In this document: positions 18,226 through 27,003 of the stretch, one piece after another | How positions within the stretch are numbered: the first letter of the stretch is position 1 | Layout of the letters: every line of letters starts with the position of its first letter | Origin: Flavobacterium sp. | GTDB lineage: Bacteria; Bacteroidota; Bacteroidia; Flavobacteriales; Flavobacteriaceae | Length of the DNA: 64,000 nt | NCBI GenBank assembly: GCA_015234525.1 | Contig: JADGMX010000032.1 | Span: 1-64,000, forward strand | Direction of reading: 5' to 3' | Position numbers and translations under genes: made by a program | The notes under the pieces: model-generated | Told to the model about the DNA's origin: nothing | Seen by the model: the letters and a program-made list of their open reading frames with translations, nothing else | The model's database searches: none

Positions 18226-19647
18226 TTAACGCAAAACGCCGTCGTCGCCGGTTGATTCGACTGCAACCCGGCTTGAAAGATGGACTTCCTCGTCGGTTAA
18301 TCGCTGTTTCTTCCAATGGCCTTTTGCAAACACAGCAATTGTGATCAGCGAGATTGCAACGTTTGATATCGGAAATGCCCACCAGATTCCGTCAACTCCC
18401 AAAGTGGTGTTGTGCGATAACACATACGCAAGCGGAAATTGCAAAACCCATTGCGAAATCAGCGTTAAAATCATAGCGGTTAAAGTACTCCCCGCCGCCC
18501 GGAAAACTCCGGTAAAACTCAACTGCAATCCCAGGAATCCCCACGACAAACACATAATCCGAAGGAAATGAGTGCCGCCTTTGATAATTGCCGGATCATC
18601 GGGGACAAAGAATTCAACCAAATGTGGCGCCGTAAACCAAACAATGATGCCGAGTGTGGAAAGAACGGCAAAACTCACCCGTGCACCAACGAAGGCTACC
18701 TGCGACGCTCGTTCAATATTTCCCGCGCCAATGTTTTGCCCGACAACCGTTGAGATTGCCATCGAAAAACCAATGCCAAGGATCAGTACCACCTGAAGAA
18801 TATTAGACGCCGCACCATAAATGGCAACCGTTACTGTTCCAAATGCGGCAATCAGAAACGTGAGTAACATTATTCCCAAGGCGCGCATCGACTGTTCGAT
18901 AGACGCCGGAAAGCCCAAATTAAATGCGCGTTTGATATGTTTAAAGTCAGGTTTGAAGTCGGATAGTTGCAATTTCACGCCGTGTTTTCCACGAAATAAT
19001 ATCATATATCCAAGTCCGCACGCGACGATCTGTGTTGATAAGGTTGCAAGCGCCGCGCCCATAACGCCATGGGCTTGGAAAGGGCCATAACCGAAAATCA
19101 GAATGGGATCGATCAAAAAGTTTAAAATCACCGTTCCCAAAACAATGTAAACCGGAATGGTCACTTGTCCGATTCCGCGCATTATCGATTGAAATACAAA
19201 AAAGCTGAAGTTAAAGGCCAATCCGATAAACGACACCCGCAAAAAACCAAGTGCGCCATCATAAACATCCGAACTCACGTTAAGCAGACTCAGGAAAAAC
19301 GGACTCAATAACCAACCGACAATGCCTAAAGTAACCGACAATACCGCCACCAATAAAAGTGTCTGAGCCGCAATATGACTCACGTTTTTCATATTTCCGG
19401 CGCCATAATATTGCGCAATAAGAATCGAACCGGCCATGGCAAAGCCCATTCCGAGTGCCATGCTCAAAAATACAACCGGTGTACTCACCGATACCGCCGC
19501 AACAGCCGCGCCACCAAGTCGGCCCACCCAAAATGCGTCAACTAATTGATAGGCAGCCTGAAGCATATTTACTAATACAATCGGACCGGCCAATTTTAAA
19601 AGCGAACCAAGAACAGGTCCTTCGAGAAGTTCGTTGGATTTATTCAT
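18226..19647 (-). CDS. MATE family efflux transporter
   Basis: This 473-residue inner-membrane protein has about 12 membrane helices in two halves. The opening NELLEGPVLGSLLKLAGPIVLVNMLQ is the MATE start, followed by DAFWVGRLGGAAVAAVSVS. The second half shows the matching IEQSMRALGIMLL and GQNIGAGNIERASQVA. It would export drugs or metabolites in exchange for H+ or Na+. The substrate cannot be told. It has its own short upstream gap. Confidence 0.92.
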   Translation of the reverse strand: MNKSNELLEGPVLGSLLKLAGPIVLVNMLQAAYQLVDAFWVGRLGGAAVAAVSVSTPVVFLSMALGMGFAMAGSILIAQYYGAGNMKNVSHIAAQTLLLVAVLSVTLGIVGWLLSPFFLSLLNVSSDVYDGALGFLRVSFIGLAFNFSFFVFQSIMRGIGQVTIPVYIVLGTVILNFLIDPILIFGYGPFQAHGVMGAALATLSTQIVACGLGYMILFRGKHGVKLQLSDFKPDFKHIKRAFNLGFPASIEQSMRALGIMLLTFLIAAFGTVTVAIYGAASNILQVVLILGIGFSMAISTVVGQNIGAGNIERASQVAFVGARVSFAVLSTLGIIVWFTAPHLVEFFVPDDPAIIKGGTHFLRIMCLSWGFLGLQLSFTGVFRAAGSTLTAMILTLISQWVLQFPLAYVLSHNTTLGVDGIWWAFPISNVAISLITIAVFAKGHWKKQRLTDEEVHLSSRVAVESTGDDGVLR

Positions 19648-19705
19648 TTCCTGAAATTACAAAATCCTGAAATGCGCAAAAGAATGTTAATACGACTTTA
19701 ACGAA

Positions 19706-20293
19706 CTAAAAATTTGGTGCGTCTTCATGCAGTTTTCGCATGATCAATTCCTCGATATCGCTTTTTCGTACGCCGTAAACCTTTAATTTGTTAACGGTCG
19801 AATTTACGTTCAGGCGCAGCGATTTCTTGGCATATTGAATCTGGGCAAAAATCTTATTAAACAACAATTCCTCATCGGTATAGCCATGTTTATCAAGCAA
19901 AAGCAAGTGATAATCGGTGTAATTTACCGGGAGTTTAATACTTCTGAGGATACTGTCGTTCTGAAAAAACGTGGTCGAAATATCGACTTTGAGTCCGCTG
20001 ATGTCAATTTGATTTTCAGTAACCACACACGAAATTTCCTTTCGGCCGGTGCTTTTTACGACGTCTAAAAAATAGTAAAAATGAATGGTAGCCTTGCACG
20101 TTGAATCGGTTTTGCACGCGAGTTCGACTTTTACACCCGGAATGACAAGCGTGAGCAAATTGTCTGTGATGGTGAGTTCGACCGTGAGATTGCTAAACAA
20201 TTTCTGGCTGGTTATTCGGCCAAACGGACGCGCCATCTCTTTTAAGCACTGCAAAAGTTCAGCTTTTGGGACGACAAAACTTGATCGGTTCAT
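19706..20293 (-). CDS. Protein resembling one domain of the DNA sliding clamp
   Basis: This 195-residue protein has no clear close family that I can name. Residues 5-115 follow the pattern of DnaN domain 1: FVVPKAELLQCLKEM, a glycine-rich turn, KLFSNLTVEL, LLTLVIPGVKVEL, KATIHFYYFLDVVKSTG, EISCVVTENQIDISG and STTFF. The remainder, rich in Leu and Lys, does not look like a second clamp domain. A real clamp subunit has three domains and about 370 residues, so this would be a one-domain relative, perhaps binding a partner rather than encircling DNA. No signal peptide. It stands alone, 58 bp upstream of the MATE gene. Confidence 0.5.
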   Translation of the reverse strand: MNRSSFVVPKAELLQCLKEMARPFGRITSQKLFSNLTVELTITDNLLTLVIPGVKVELACKTDSTCKATIHFYYFLDVVKSTGRKEISCVVTENQIDISGLKVDISTTFFQNDSILRSIKLPVNYTDYHLLLLDKHGYTDEELLFNKIFAQIQYAKKSLRLNVNSTVNKLKVYGVRKSDIEELIMRKLHEDAPNF

Positions 20294-20355
20294 AAAATAT
20301 ACTTTTTCTAAAAGTATAAATATTTGACAATCAGAATATTTTTGTTTATAACTTT

Positions 20356-20478
20356 TGGGCGTTGCCGAAGGCCGGGCTTTTCGCTTTATCTTTTATTGTT
20401 GTGATATTTTTGCTCCACATTAAAATATCGGGCAACAATAAAAGGATGTCGCTGCAATCCCTAACGCAACGGCAGTTA
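20356..20478 (-). repeat. Interspersed structured element, subtype 2 (copy E)
   Basis: On the minus strand: GCGTTAGGGATTGCAGCG, ACATCCTTTT, an inner hairpin with ATTGTTG/CAACAAT arms, AAAAGATAAAGCG and AAAGCCCGGCC. The triplet GGG pairs with CCC, and the outer GCGTT pairs with AACGC. Together with copy F it fills most of the 366-bp gap 20294-20659. Confidence 0.78.
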
Positions 20479-20545
20479 AGTTGAATCTATAAAATGGAAT
20501 TGGATGCAATCAAAAGCCGCAACAAAGCCTGAGCCCGGCATTTAT

Positions 20546-20658
20546 GCGTGAGCGATGGGCGCGGCATCCTTTGGCGAAGCATGAGCCAAAGATATAGCAG
20601 ACAGCGCGACGGCGATTGTTGGATCTTATCGGATTGAAAGAATCAGGCGCCGGCACGC
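20546..20658 (+). repeat. Interspersed structured element, subtype 3 (copy F)
   Basis: GCGTGAGCGATGGGCGCGG, CATCC, an inner hairpin with CTTTGGC/GCCAAAG arms, then GATATAGCAGACAGCGCGAC. GCG pairs with CGC, and the outer GCGTG (20546-20550) pairs with CACGC (20654-20658). It ends next to the stop codon of the convergent DUF421 gene. Confidence 0.78.
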
Positions 20659-20659
20659 A

Positions 20660-21181
20660 CTATAAAATATCGGCCTTAACATCTGAAAGCGCATCATCTG
20701 AATCTTCTGAAAAAATCATCACCGAAAGCTCGCCCGAGGATTCCATGACCACGGCGTCGGCATCTGAAATGTTTCGCAAACCTTTGTGTCTGATTGCCGC
20801 CAGGATATCATCTTTGGTAATTCGCTCGAGTTTCATTTCGTTTTCGAGCAAAACGCCCTTAAAAGCAAGCAGGCGGGGAGTTCCGGTGACCATCATCCGG
20901 ATTTTCTTGTTCCTAACCGACACCCACGATAAAATGAATTGGAATAAAATCAGTAAAAAAAGTGCGAGCAGTCCGTCGGCCAGAGGTTTGTCCTTACCTA
21001 AAATAAGCGACGCCAGCAATGAACCGACCGCCACTGAAACGATGAAGTCGAATTCGTTCATTTTCGAGACTGTTCTTTTTCCCGCCACGCGAAGCATGAG
21101 CAATAGCAAAAAGTAGCCGGAAACCGTAAGGATGAAGACTCGCAGCAGCGTTTCCCATGAATCAAATAAAAGTTTTTCCAT
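20660..21181 (-). CDS. DUF421 (YetF-like) membrane protein
   Basis: This 173-residue protein has two or three N-terminal membrane helices (residues about 12-32 and 48-90). They are followed by the conserved cytoplasmic YetF domain (VSVRNKKIRMMVTGTPRLLAFKG read in two parts, then ITKDDILAAIRHKG). KRTVSKMNEFDFIVSVAVGS is the family signature. The function of DUF421 proteins is poorly known. It is the last gene of a five-gene minus-strand operon and starts 5 bp after the endonuclease gene. Confidence 0.88.
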   Translation of the reverse strand: MEKLLFDSWETLLRVFILTVSGYFLLLLMLRVAGKRTVSKMNEFDFIVSVAVGSLLASLILGKDKPLADGLLALFLLILFQFILSWVSVRNKKIRMMVTGTPRLLAFKGVLLENEMKLERITKDDILAAIRHKGLRNISDADAVVMESSGELSVMIFSEDSDDALSDVKADIL

Positions 21182-21186
21182 AAATA

Positions 21187-21831
21187 TTAGATTTTGGTTT
21201 TACTCAAACAATAGGCACAGACGTCGTTCATGACACACTCGGCGTGATGCGGATTGGTCGGACGGCAAACCTCGCGACCCAGAAACGACATGGCGCTTCC
21301 AACCTCAGTCCATTGCTCTTTTGGCAGGATTTCCATCAACTCTTTCTCGATTTTATTGGCATCGGTGGCTCTGGCAATGCCGAGTCGCGGAGCCACGCGC
21401 GCCACATGCAAATCGACCATGATTCCCTCAAGCTCGACGCCCGCTTCGCGCATGATTACATTAGCCGATTTTCGACCAATTCCCTTTAATGTGACAAGTT
21501 CGTCCATGCTGGTCGGAATGTTCTTGTCGTCCTTTAGCGTTTGCGCGATGTCTTGCAGCCAGCCGGCTTTTTTGACATGGCCGCGAACGGATTTGATCAG
21601 CGGAATTATCTCGTCGACTTCTGCTTTTGAAAGCGCTTTCAGGTTTGGATACGCTTTAAAGAATTCAGGGGCGAGCTTGTTGATATTTGCGTCGCGATCC
21701 TGCGCTGCAAGCAATACCATAACCATCAACTGATAAATATTGTGGTAGTCGAGCACGTGTTTACGCGTTCGATATTTAACAATCAATCGCTCGATTGCCT
21801 CCGGCCAATTTGTCTTTTTAGCCTTTCCCAT
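21187..21831 (-). CDS. Endonuclease III-family DNA glycosylase with altered Fe-S motif
   Basis: This 214-residue HhH-GPD protein would remove oxidised pyrimidines from DNA. The helix-hairpin-helix LKGIGRKSANVIM carries the catalytic Lys (K121), and VDLHVARV holds the catalytic Asp (D140), so both active-site residues are present. The C-terminal cluster site reads C189-X6-H196-X2-C199-X5-C205-X2-C208: the second of the four standard cysteines is His, and an extra Cys follows the last. Its neighbours (two MsrB, 1-bp gap) point to oxidative damage repair. Because the family includes several specificities, the symbol is left blank. Confidence 0.85.
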   Translation of the reverse strand: MGKAKKTNWPEAIERLIVKYRTRKHVLDYHNIYQLMVMVLLAAQDRDANINKLAPEFFKAYPNLKALSKAEVDEIIPLIKSVRGHVKKAGWLQDIAQTLKDDKNIPTSMDELVTLKGIGRKSANVIMREAGVELEGIMVDLHVARVAPRLGIARATDANKIEKELMEILPKEQWTEVGSAMSFLGREVCRPTNPHHAECVMNDVCAYCLSKTKI

Positions 21832-21832
21832 T

Positions 21833-22222
21833 TTACTTTTTTAGATCGACTGAAGCCGAATTGACGCAGTAACGAATACCGGTTTGTGTTGGGCCGTCAT
21901 CAAAAACATGACCCAGGTGGCTTCCGCAATTTGCACAAAGGATTTCGGTTCTGATCATTCCAAAAGTTGTGTCTTTGACATATTCAATCCGACCCGGAAT
22001 CGACTCGTCGAACGACGGCCATCCGCAACTGGATTTGAATTTTGAGTTACTTTCAAAAAGCGGTTCGCCGCAAGCGCCGCAACAGTAAGTTCCCTGGTCG
22101 AAAGTGAGGTTGTAGGCGCCGGTATTCGGGGCTTCAGTACCTTTCATGCGAAGAATTCGGTAACGTTCGGGACCAAGTTCAGCGAGCCATTGTTCCTCCG
22201 ATTTTTCTATTGGATATTTCAT
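21833..22222 (-). CDS. msrB: Peptide-methionine (R)-S-oxide reductase MsrB, cytosolic
   Basis: This 129-residue single-domain MsrB reduces methionine-R-sulfoxide in proteins. The catalytic Cys119 is in RYCVNSAS. Two CxxC pairs (C48/C51 and C96/C99) bind structural zinc. Family motifs SKFKSSCGWPSF and HLGHVFDDGP are intact. There is no signal peptide, so it acts in the cytoplasm. It lies 3 bp after a lipoprotein MsrB gene, giving one enzyme for each side of the membrane. Confidence 0.95.
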   Translation of the reverse strand: MKYPIEKSEEQWLAELGPERYRILRMKGTEAPNTGAYNLTFDQGTYCCGACGEPLFESNSKFKSSCGWPSFDESIPGRIEYVKDTTFGMIRTEILCANCGSHLGHVFDDGPTQTGIRYCVNSASVDLKK

Positions 22223-22225
22223 AAG

Positions 22226-22711
22226 CTATTTTTTATCGGCCGGGATAAATTTTACCGAAACCGAGTTTGTACAATATCTTTTGCCGGTTGTTTCTTCAGG
22301 ACCATCGTCGAACACGTGTCCGAGGTGGCCGCCACAAGCCGCGCACATTACCTCGGTGCGTTGCATGCCAAAGGTAAAGTCGTCTTTATAAACTACCGAG
22401 CCTTTCACTGCTTTGTCGAACGAAGGCCAACCGCAATCGGAAGCAAATTTCGAGTCGGATCCATAAAGTACATTTCCGCAGGCGGCGCAAACATACTTGC
22501 CATTTTCGAACTTATTGACATATTCGCCGGTATGTGGCCGCTCAGTACCTTTTTCGCGCAACACATAATATTGCTCGGGCGTCAGTTCTTCGCGCCATTG
22601 TGCGTCAGTTTTTACGACTTTAAGCGAAGATGTCGGCTGATTATTTTGCTTTTTTTGCCCGTTGCACGATTGCAAGGCTAAAAACGCCAGTAATAAAATT
22701 ACATATTTCAT
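22226..22711 (-). CDS. msrB: Peptide-methionine (R)-S-oxide reductase MsrB, lipoprotein form
   Basis: This 161-residue MsrB has a lipoprotein signal (MKYVILLLAFLALQSC, lipid-modified Cys16) and a short spacer before the enzyme domain. Catalytic Cys147 is in RYCTNSVS; zinc cysteines are in VCAACG and VMCAACGGHLGHVF. It would repair envelope proteins, anchored to a membrane facing the periplasm. The start codon overlaps the preceding hydrolase gene by 4 bp, which indicates translational coupling. Confidence 0.94.
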   Translation of the reverse strand: MKYVILLLAFLALQSCNGQKKQNNQPTSSLKVVKTDAQWREELTPEQYYVLREKGTERPHTGEYVNKFENGKYVCAACGNVLYGSDSKFASDCGWPSFDKAVKGSVVYKDDFTFGMQRTEVMCAACGGHLGHVFDDGPEETTGKRYCTNSVSVKFIPADKK

Positions 22712-23580
22712 GAGTTATTTTTTAAAAAATTAATCGATTTTTCAATTACCTCGTGGTGACCGAGGATTTTTCGATGACCAAGTCCGCTTGTCAATAGCAA
22801 TTTACCATGTTTCAGATGGGGAATAATTTGCTTGGCGGCTTCAACCGGAACTTCATGATCTTTCTCGTCATGAACAATCATCACCGGGAAGTCGATTGTT
22901 TGAGCCGCGATGTACGACGAATAATCATACATTGGTTCGCCCGCCATCTTTTCAAACTCAACCGACATCAGACGGCCGATCTTACGATCAAGTTTCATTT
23001 TATCGGTAAACTCATCGATCACATCCTGAATAACATTTCCGCTTCCAATGGTAACAATGGCTTTGGTTTTAAAACCTCGTTTGGCTGCATTTAGGAGTGC
23101 CATGCCGCCTAGCGAGTGACCAATGGCGCCTTCAAACGGACCAAATTCGTCTGATAATTGCTGGATGGTGGCTACGAATTCGGGCATGACCGTTGTTTTT
23201 CCTGACGATTTCCCGTGCGCCGGCGCATCAAAACTTACGGTTGAATATCCCGCTTTTAAAAGTTCGTCGGCAAATTTGAAAAGTTGTGTCCCACGACCGG
23301 ACCAACCGTGTACGAGCAACACTTTTTTGTTGCTGTTGCCATAAAAATAAGCCACGACTTCTTTGTCAATCGAATCGATATGTCGCTTGATTTGCTTTGA
23401 ATTCGAGTTCATGTCGAGTTCACGACGCGGAATCTTGTGCTTGAAGGGCGTTGTGAAAATTTTCGCGGCAAATCGCATGGCAAGCTTCGGAGATATGAAC
23501 TGCAGAACTTTTCCGGTTAACACGATTGTGGCTGGAATTTGGAGGGTGTTTTTGGGTTTTCCCGCTTTTTTCGGCATCAA
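22708..23580 (-). CDS. Alpha/beta hydrolase
   Basis: This 290-residue serine hydrolase has the nucleophile elbow GHSLGG, the oxyanion-hole region LVHGWSGRG, an acid in MIVHDEKDHEVPV and a catalytic His in GLGHRKIL. The N-terminus (MMPKKAGKPKNTLQIP) lacks a clear export signal. It is probably an esterase or lipase-like enzyme; the substrate is unknown. As first gene of the operon with two msrB genes, nth-like and DUF421, it may act in stress or envelope maintenance. Confidence 0.87.
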   Translation of the reverse strand: MMPKKAGKPKNTLQIPATIVLTGKVLQFISPKLAMRFAAKIFTTPFKHKIPRRELDMNSNSKQIKRHIDSIDKEVVAYFYGNSNKKVLLVHGWSGRGTQLFKFADELLKAGYSTVSFDAPAHGKSSGKTTVMPEFVATIQQLSDEFGPFEGAIGHSLGGMALLNAAKRGFKTKAIVTIGSGNVIQDVIDEFTDKMKLDRKIGRLMSVEFEKMAGEPMYDYSSYIAAQTIDFPVMIVHDEKDHEVPVEAAKQIIPHLKHGKLLLTSGLGHRKILGHHEVIEKSINFLKNNS

Positions 23581-23754
23581 ATGAAATTTTCTGCAAGGTA
23601 TTATTTAATGCAATTTTATGTAAATCAGCAACTCATAAATAAAGTATAAAATCCGAATGTAAATTTAAAGGATATAGTGATTGCTAAATATATGCTAAAA
23701 AGGTAGTTACGGCGAAAACGAGTTTTGTAATTTTAAGTAAAAACAATTGCTGTT

Positions 23755-24618
23755 ATGGAAGAAATGCATCAAAGTAAAGACGATAAGATCATTCCGATGA
23801 CCTCAGTGTCGAGTGGGAAGGGCAGGGAAGTGCGATCAGATGTTTATTATTATACCAATCAAATTGTGAATGTCATATTTCTGGGTTCGCCGGATTCAGG
23901 AGACTGGATATTGGTTGATGCCGGAATGCCAAAATCGGGTAGTGAACTGCTCGAGGTTTGCGAAAAGCGTTTTGGAAAAAACAACAAGCCAAAAGCGATT
24001 GTACTTACTCACGGTCATTTTGATCATGTTGGTGGCATTGTTCACTTATTGGAAGCTTGGGGCAACATTCCGGTTTATGCCCACCGGTTTGAAATGCCGT
24101 TTCTGACCGGAGTTCAATCGTATCCCGAGCCCGACACTTCCGTGGAGGGTGGAATGATTGCAAAAATCTCATCGTACTTTCCGATTGAACCAATTGACAT
24201 TTCAAAAGTTGTTGAGGAACTTCCCGCTGATGGATCCGTTCCATTTATGAACGACTGGCGATGGATTCACACGCCTGGTCATTCTCCGGGTCATGTGTCG
24301 CTTTTCCGCGATTCAGACAGTACGCTGATTGCGGGAGATGCTTTTGTGACGGTCAGACAGGATTCGTTTTACAAAGTTTTGGTTCAGAAAGAAGAAGTTC
24401 ATGGTCCACCGCGATATCTGACCACGGATTGGCCGGCCGCGCGTGATTCAGTCCGACTGCTAAATGACCTTCAGCCGCTTTTGGCCATTACAGGACACGG
24501 GACTCATCTTGAAGGCGCGCCACTAGCAGAAGGGTTGCAGAATCTATCGCAAAACTTCGACGAATTAGCATTGCCGGATTACGGGAAATACGTAGATGAC
24601 GACGACCGGGAAATTTAG
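23755..24618 (+). CDS. MBL-fold metallo-hydrolase
   Basis: This 287-residue metallo-beta-lactamase-fold enzyme has the metal motif LTHGHFDHVGG, then HTPGHSPGHVSL, AGDAFVTV and GHGTHLEG, which complete a binuclear zinc site. The layout is like glyoxalase-II/RNase-Z-type small-molecule hydrolases, and no signal peptide is seen. The start MEEMHQSKDD follows an AT-rich gap. The substrate is unknown. It stands alone before an M48 protease. Confidence 0.88.
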   Translation: MEEMHQSKDDKIIPMTSVSSGKGREVRSDVYYYTNQIVNVIFLGSPDSGDWILVDAGMPKSGSELLEVCEKRFGKNNKPKAIVLTHGHFDHVGGIVHLLEAWGNIPVYAHRFEMPFLTGVQSYPEPDTSVEGGMIAKISSYFPIEPIDISKVVEELPADGSVPFMNDWRWIHTPGHSPGHVSLFRDSDSTLIAGDAFVTVRQDSFYKVLVQKEEVHGPPRYLTTDWPAARDSVRLLNDLQPLLAITGHGTHLEGAPLAEGLQNLSQNFDELALPDYGKYVDDDDREI

Positions 24619-24714
24619 TTGTCAATTGTGTCCATAATTCTTAAACATTTTTTGTGATTTGTATAACCGAGGTATTATCGTGAATTGTAATTTTACCCTA
24701 AATTTATAGGTATT

Positions 24715-25536
24715 ATGAAAAGATTATCGCTTTACTCCGGACTTTGTACAGTTATGCTGATTGCAGCTTGTACAACCAAGAATCCGTTTACGGGTAAAAA
24801 CAATTTGAACTTTGTGTCAAATGAACAATTGTTCCCATCTGCGTTTCAGCAATACAGCCAATTTTTAGCTGAAAACAAAGTTGTAACCGGTACGGCAGAT
24901 GCGCGCCGGGTGGAATCGGTTGGTGTAAAAATCAAGAACGCTGCTGAGCGCTATCTTAGTAGTTTGGGATATAACGATTATCTTAAAGGATATGCCTGGG
25001 AATACAAACTCGTTCAAGATCCTGCGATTAATGCTTGGTGTATGCCGGGTGGAAAAATCGTTGTTTATACCGGAATTTTGCCGGTAACACAAGATGAAGC
25101 TGGATTAGCTACTGTAATGGGGCATGAGGTTGCACACGCACTTGCCAATCACGGTGCTCAGCGAATGAGCGCCTCACAATTGCAACAATTGGGCGCGGCT
25201 GGTGTTGCCGTAGCGACCGGAAGTAAAAGCGAACAAACCCAACAAATTGCGATGCAAGCGTATGGTGCCGGATCGAATGTTCTGGGAATGTTACCCTTTA
25301 GCCGAAACCATGAAAGTGAAGCCGATATGATCGGACTTACATTAATGGCAATCGCAGGTTACAATCCGGATAACGCGCTTGGTTTCTGGCAACGAATGTC
25401 TGCTAAAGCTGGTGGCGCGGGTGCTCCGCCTGAGATTTTGAGCACGCACCCTTCAGATGCAACGAGGATTGCCAATATTAAAAAACTGATTCCCAAAGCC
25501 AAGGCCGAAGCTGCAAAGTTTGGCGTTAAATATTAA
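24715..25536 (+). CDS. M48-family metalloprotease, lipoprotein
   Basis: This 273-residue membrane-anchored peptidase has a lipoprotein signal with lipid Cys19 (MLIAACTT). The zinc motif is HEVAHALANHG (H137, E138, H141), and the third ligand is in HESEADMIGL. PGGKIVVYTGIL precedes the active site as in the YcaL/LoiP group. It would degrade damaged envelope proteins in the periplasm. It ends at a good terminator. Confidence 0.93.
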   Translation: MKRLSLYSGLCTVMLIAACTTKNPFTGKNNLNFVSNEQLFPSAFQQYSQFLAENKVVTGTADARRVESVGVKIKNAAERYLSSLGYNDYLKGYAWEYKLVQDPAINAWCMPGGKIVVYTGILPVTQDEAGLATVMGHEVAHALANHGAQRMSASQLQQLGAAGVAVATGSKSEQTQQIAMQAYGAGSNVLGMLPFSRNHESEADMIGLTLMAIAGYNPDNALGFWQRMSAKAGGAGAPPEILSTHPSDATRIANIKKLIPKAKAEAAKFGVKY

Positions 25537-25541
25537 AAGTC

Positions 25542-25570
25542 AAGCCGTTTCTAAATGAAGCGGCTTTTTT
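25542..25570 (+). terminator. Terminator after the M48 protease gene
   Basis: The stem AAGCCGTTTC / GAAGCGGCTT (one G-U pair) with a 5-nt loop is followed by a T-tract. Confidence 0.85.
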
Positions 25571-25625
25571 ATTTTCTTTCGGCCGTAACTATTAAAAATA
25601 TAAATTAGCCGCACAAAATATTTGT

Positions 25626-26963
25626 ATGGCACAACTTGAAAAAGGAAGCAAAAAGCTTTTAAATGCGTGGGCGTTTTACGACTGGGCAAATTCGGTTTAC
25701 AGTCTGGTAATTGCTTCGGCGATTTTTCCGATTTTTTACGCGGCGCTCTTCACCGATGGCAATTTCAATATTCACGTTTTTGGGGTCGACTTTAAAAATA
25801 CGGCACTCATCAGTTTTGTTACGGCGGCGGCCTTTTTGGTCGTGGCAATCATGTCGCCTTTGCTATCAGGAATTGCCGATTATGTCGGAAACAAAAAAAC
25901 GTTTTTGCAGTTCTTTTGCTACTTAGGTGGAATTTCCTGTATCGGATTGTATTGGTTCAGCCTCGAAAACATTTATTTTAGTTTGCTCTGTTATTTTATG
26001 GGGTTAATCGGATTTTGGGGAAGTCTTGTCTTTTACAATTCGTATTTGCCTGATATTGCATTTCCCGAGCAACAAGACAAGATCAGCGCACGTGGTTATT
26101 CGTTGGGATATATCGGAAGCGTTTTACTACTGATTGTCAACCTTTCGATGGTAATGATGCCGGAATGGTATGGCATTTCAGGAACCAAAGGTGAGGCTGC
26201 GATGAAAGCCATGCAATATTCTTTTGTAATGGTGGGTGTGTGGTGGATTGGGTTTAGCCAGTATACTTATGTTTATCTGCCGGTAGGACCTCGTGATAAA
26301 AGTCGCAAAATTACGTCAAGTGTTGTATTGAATGGTTTCCGTGAGCTTAAGAAAGTATGGTCGGTGTTGGCAGATAACAGAGCGCTCAAGCGATATTTAG
26401 GTAGCTTTTTCGTTTATAGCATGGCGGTTCAGACAGTGATGTTGGTTGCGACTTATTTTGGATCGCAGGAAATAAATTGGGGAAGTGAAAGCGAAAGCAC
26501 TACAGGATTGATAATTTGTATTCTGCTGATCCAACTTGTAGCTGTGGCAGGTGCAATTCTGACCTCGCGCGCTTCTTCGAAATTTGGAAATATTCGGGTA
26601 CTCATCGTTCTTAATATTATTTGGATGTTGATTTGTGCGGTTGCGTTTTTTATAACTGAACCGACAGAGTTTTATATTATGGCTGCGGTGGTCGGATTGG
26701 TGATGGGCGGAATTCAGTCACTTTCCCGATCGACGTATTCGAAATTATTGCCGGAAACCAATGATACGGCCTCATTTTTCAGTTTTTACGATGTTGCGGA
26801 AAAGATCGGAATCGTTGTCGGAATGTGCATTTATGGCATAATCGATCAGGTGACAGGAAGTCCGCGATACTCAATCGTATTTCTGGCGATATTTTTTCTT
26901 TGTGGCGTTTTGATGCTAACCCGTGTGCCGAAAAGTGAAGTTATAAATCAAAAATATAGCTGA
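25626..26963 (+). CDS. MFS transporter, UMF1/Atg22-like
   Basis: This 445-residue inner-membrane protein has about 12 helices. LNAWAFYDWANSVYSLVI is the signature opening of the UMF1 family, related to yeast Atg22, an amino-acid effluxer. The internal loop MSPLLSGIADYVGNKK and the second-half GGIQSLSRSTYSKLLPE are typical. The substrate is unknown. It may form a unit with the downstream lipoprotein gene, 40 bp away. Confidence 0.9.
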   Translation: MAQLEKGSKKLLNAWAFYDWANSVYSLVIASAIFPIFYAALFTDGNFNIHVFGVDFKNTALISFVTAAAFLVVAIMSPLLSGIADYVGNKKTFLQFFCYLGGISCIGLYWFSLENIYFSLLCYFMGLIGFWGSLVFYNSYLPDIAFPEQQDKISARGYSLGYIGSVLLLIVNLSMVMMPEWYGISGTKGEAAMKAMQYSFVMVGVWWIGFSQYTYVYLPVGPRDKSRKITSSVVLNGFRELKKVWSVLADNRALKRYLGSFFVYSMAVQTVMLVATYFGSQEINWGSESESTTGLIICILLIQLVAVAGAILTSRASSKFGNIRVLIVLNIIWMLICAVAFFITEPTEFYIMAAVVGLVMGGIQSLSRSTYSKLLPETNDTASFFSFYDVAEKIGIVVGMCIYGIIDQVTGSPRYSIVFLAIFFLCGVLMLTRVPKSEVINQKYS

Positions 26964-27003
26964 TAACGAGCATAAATTTCTATTTTTGAGAAAAATTAAG
27001 CAA

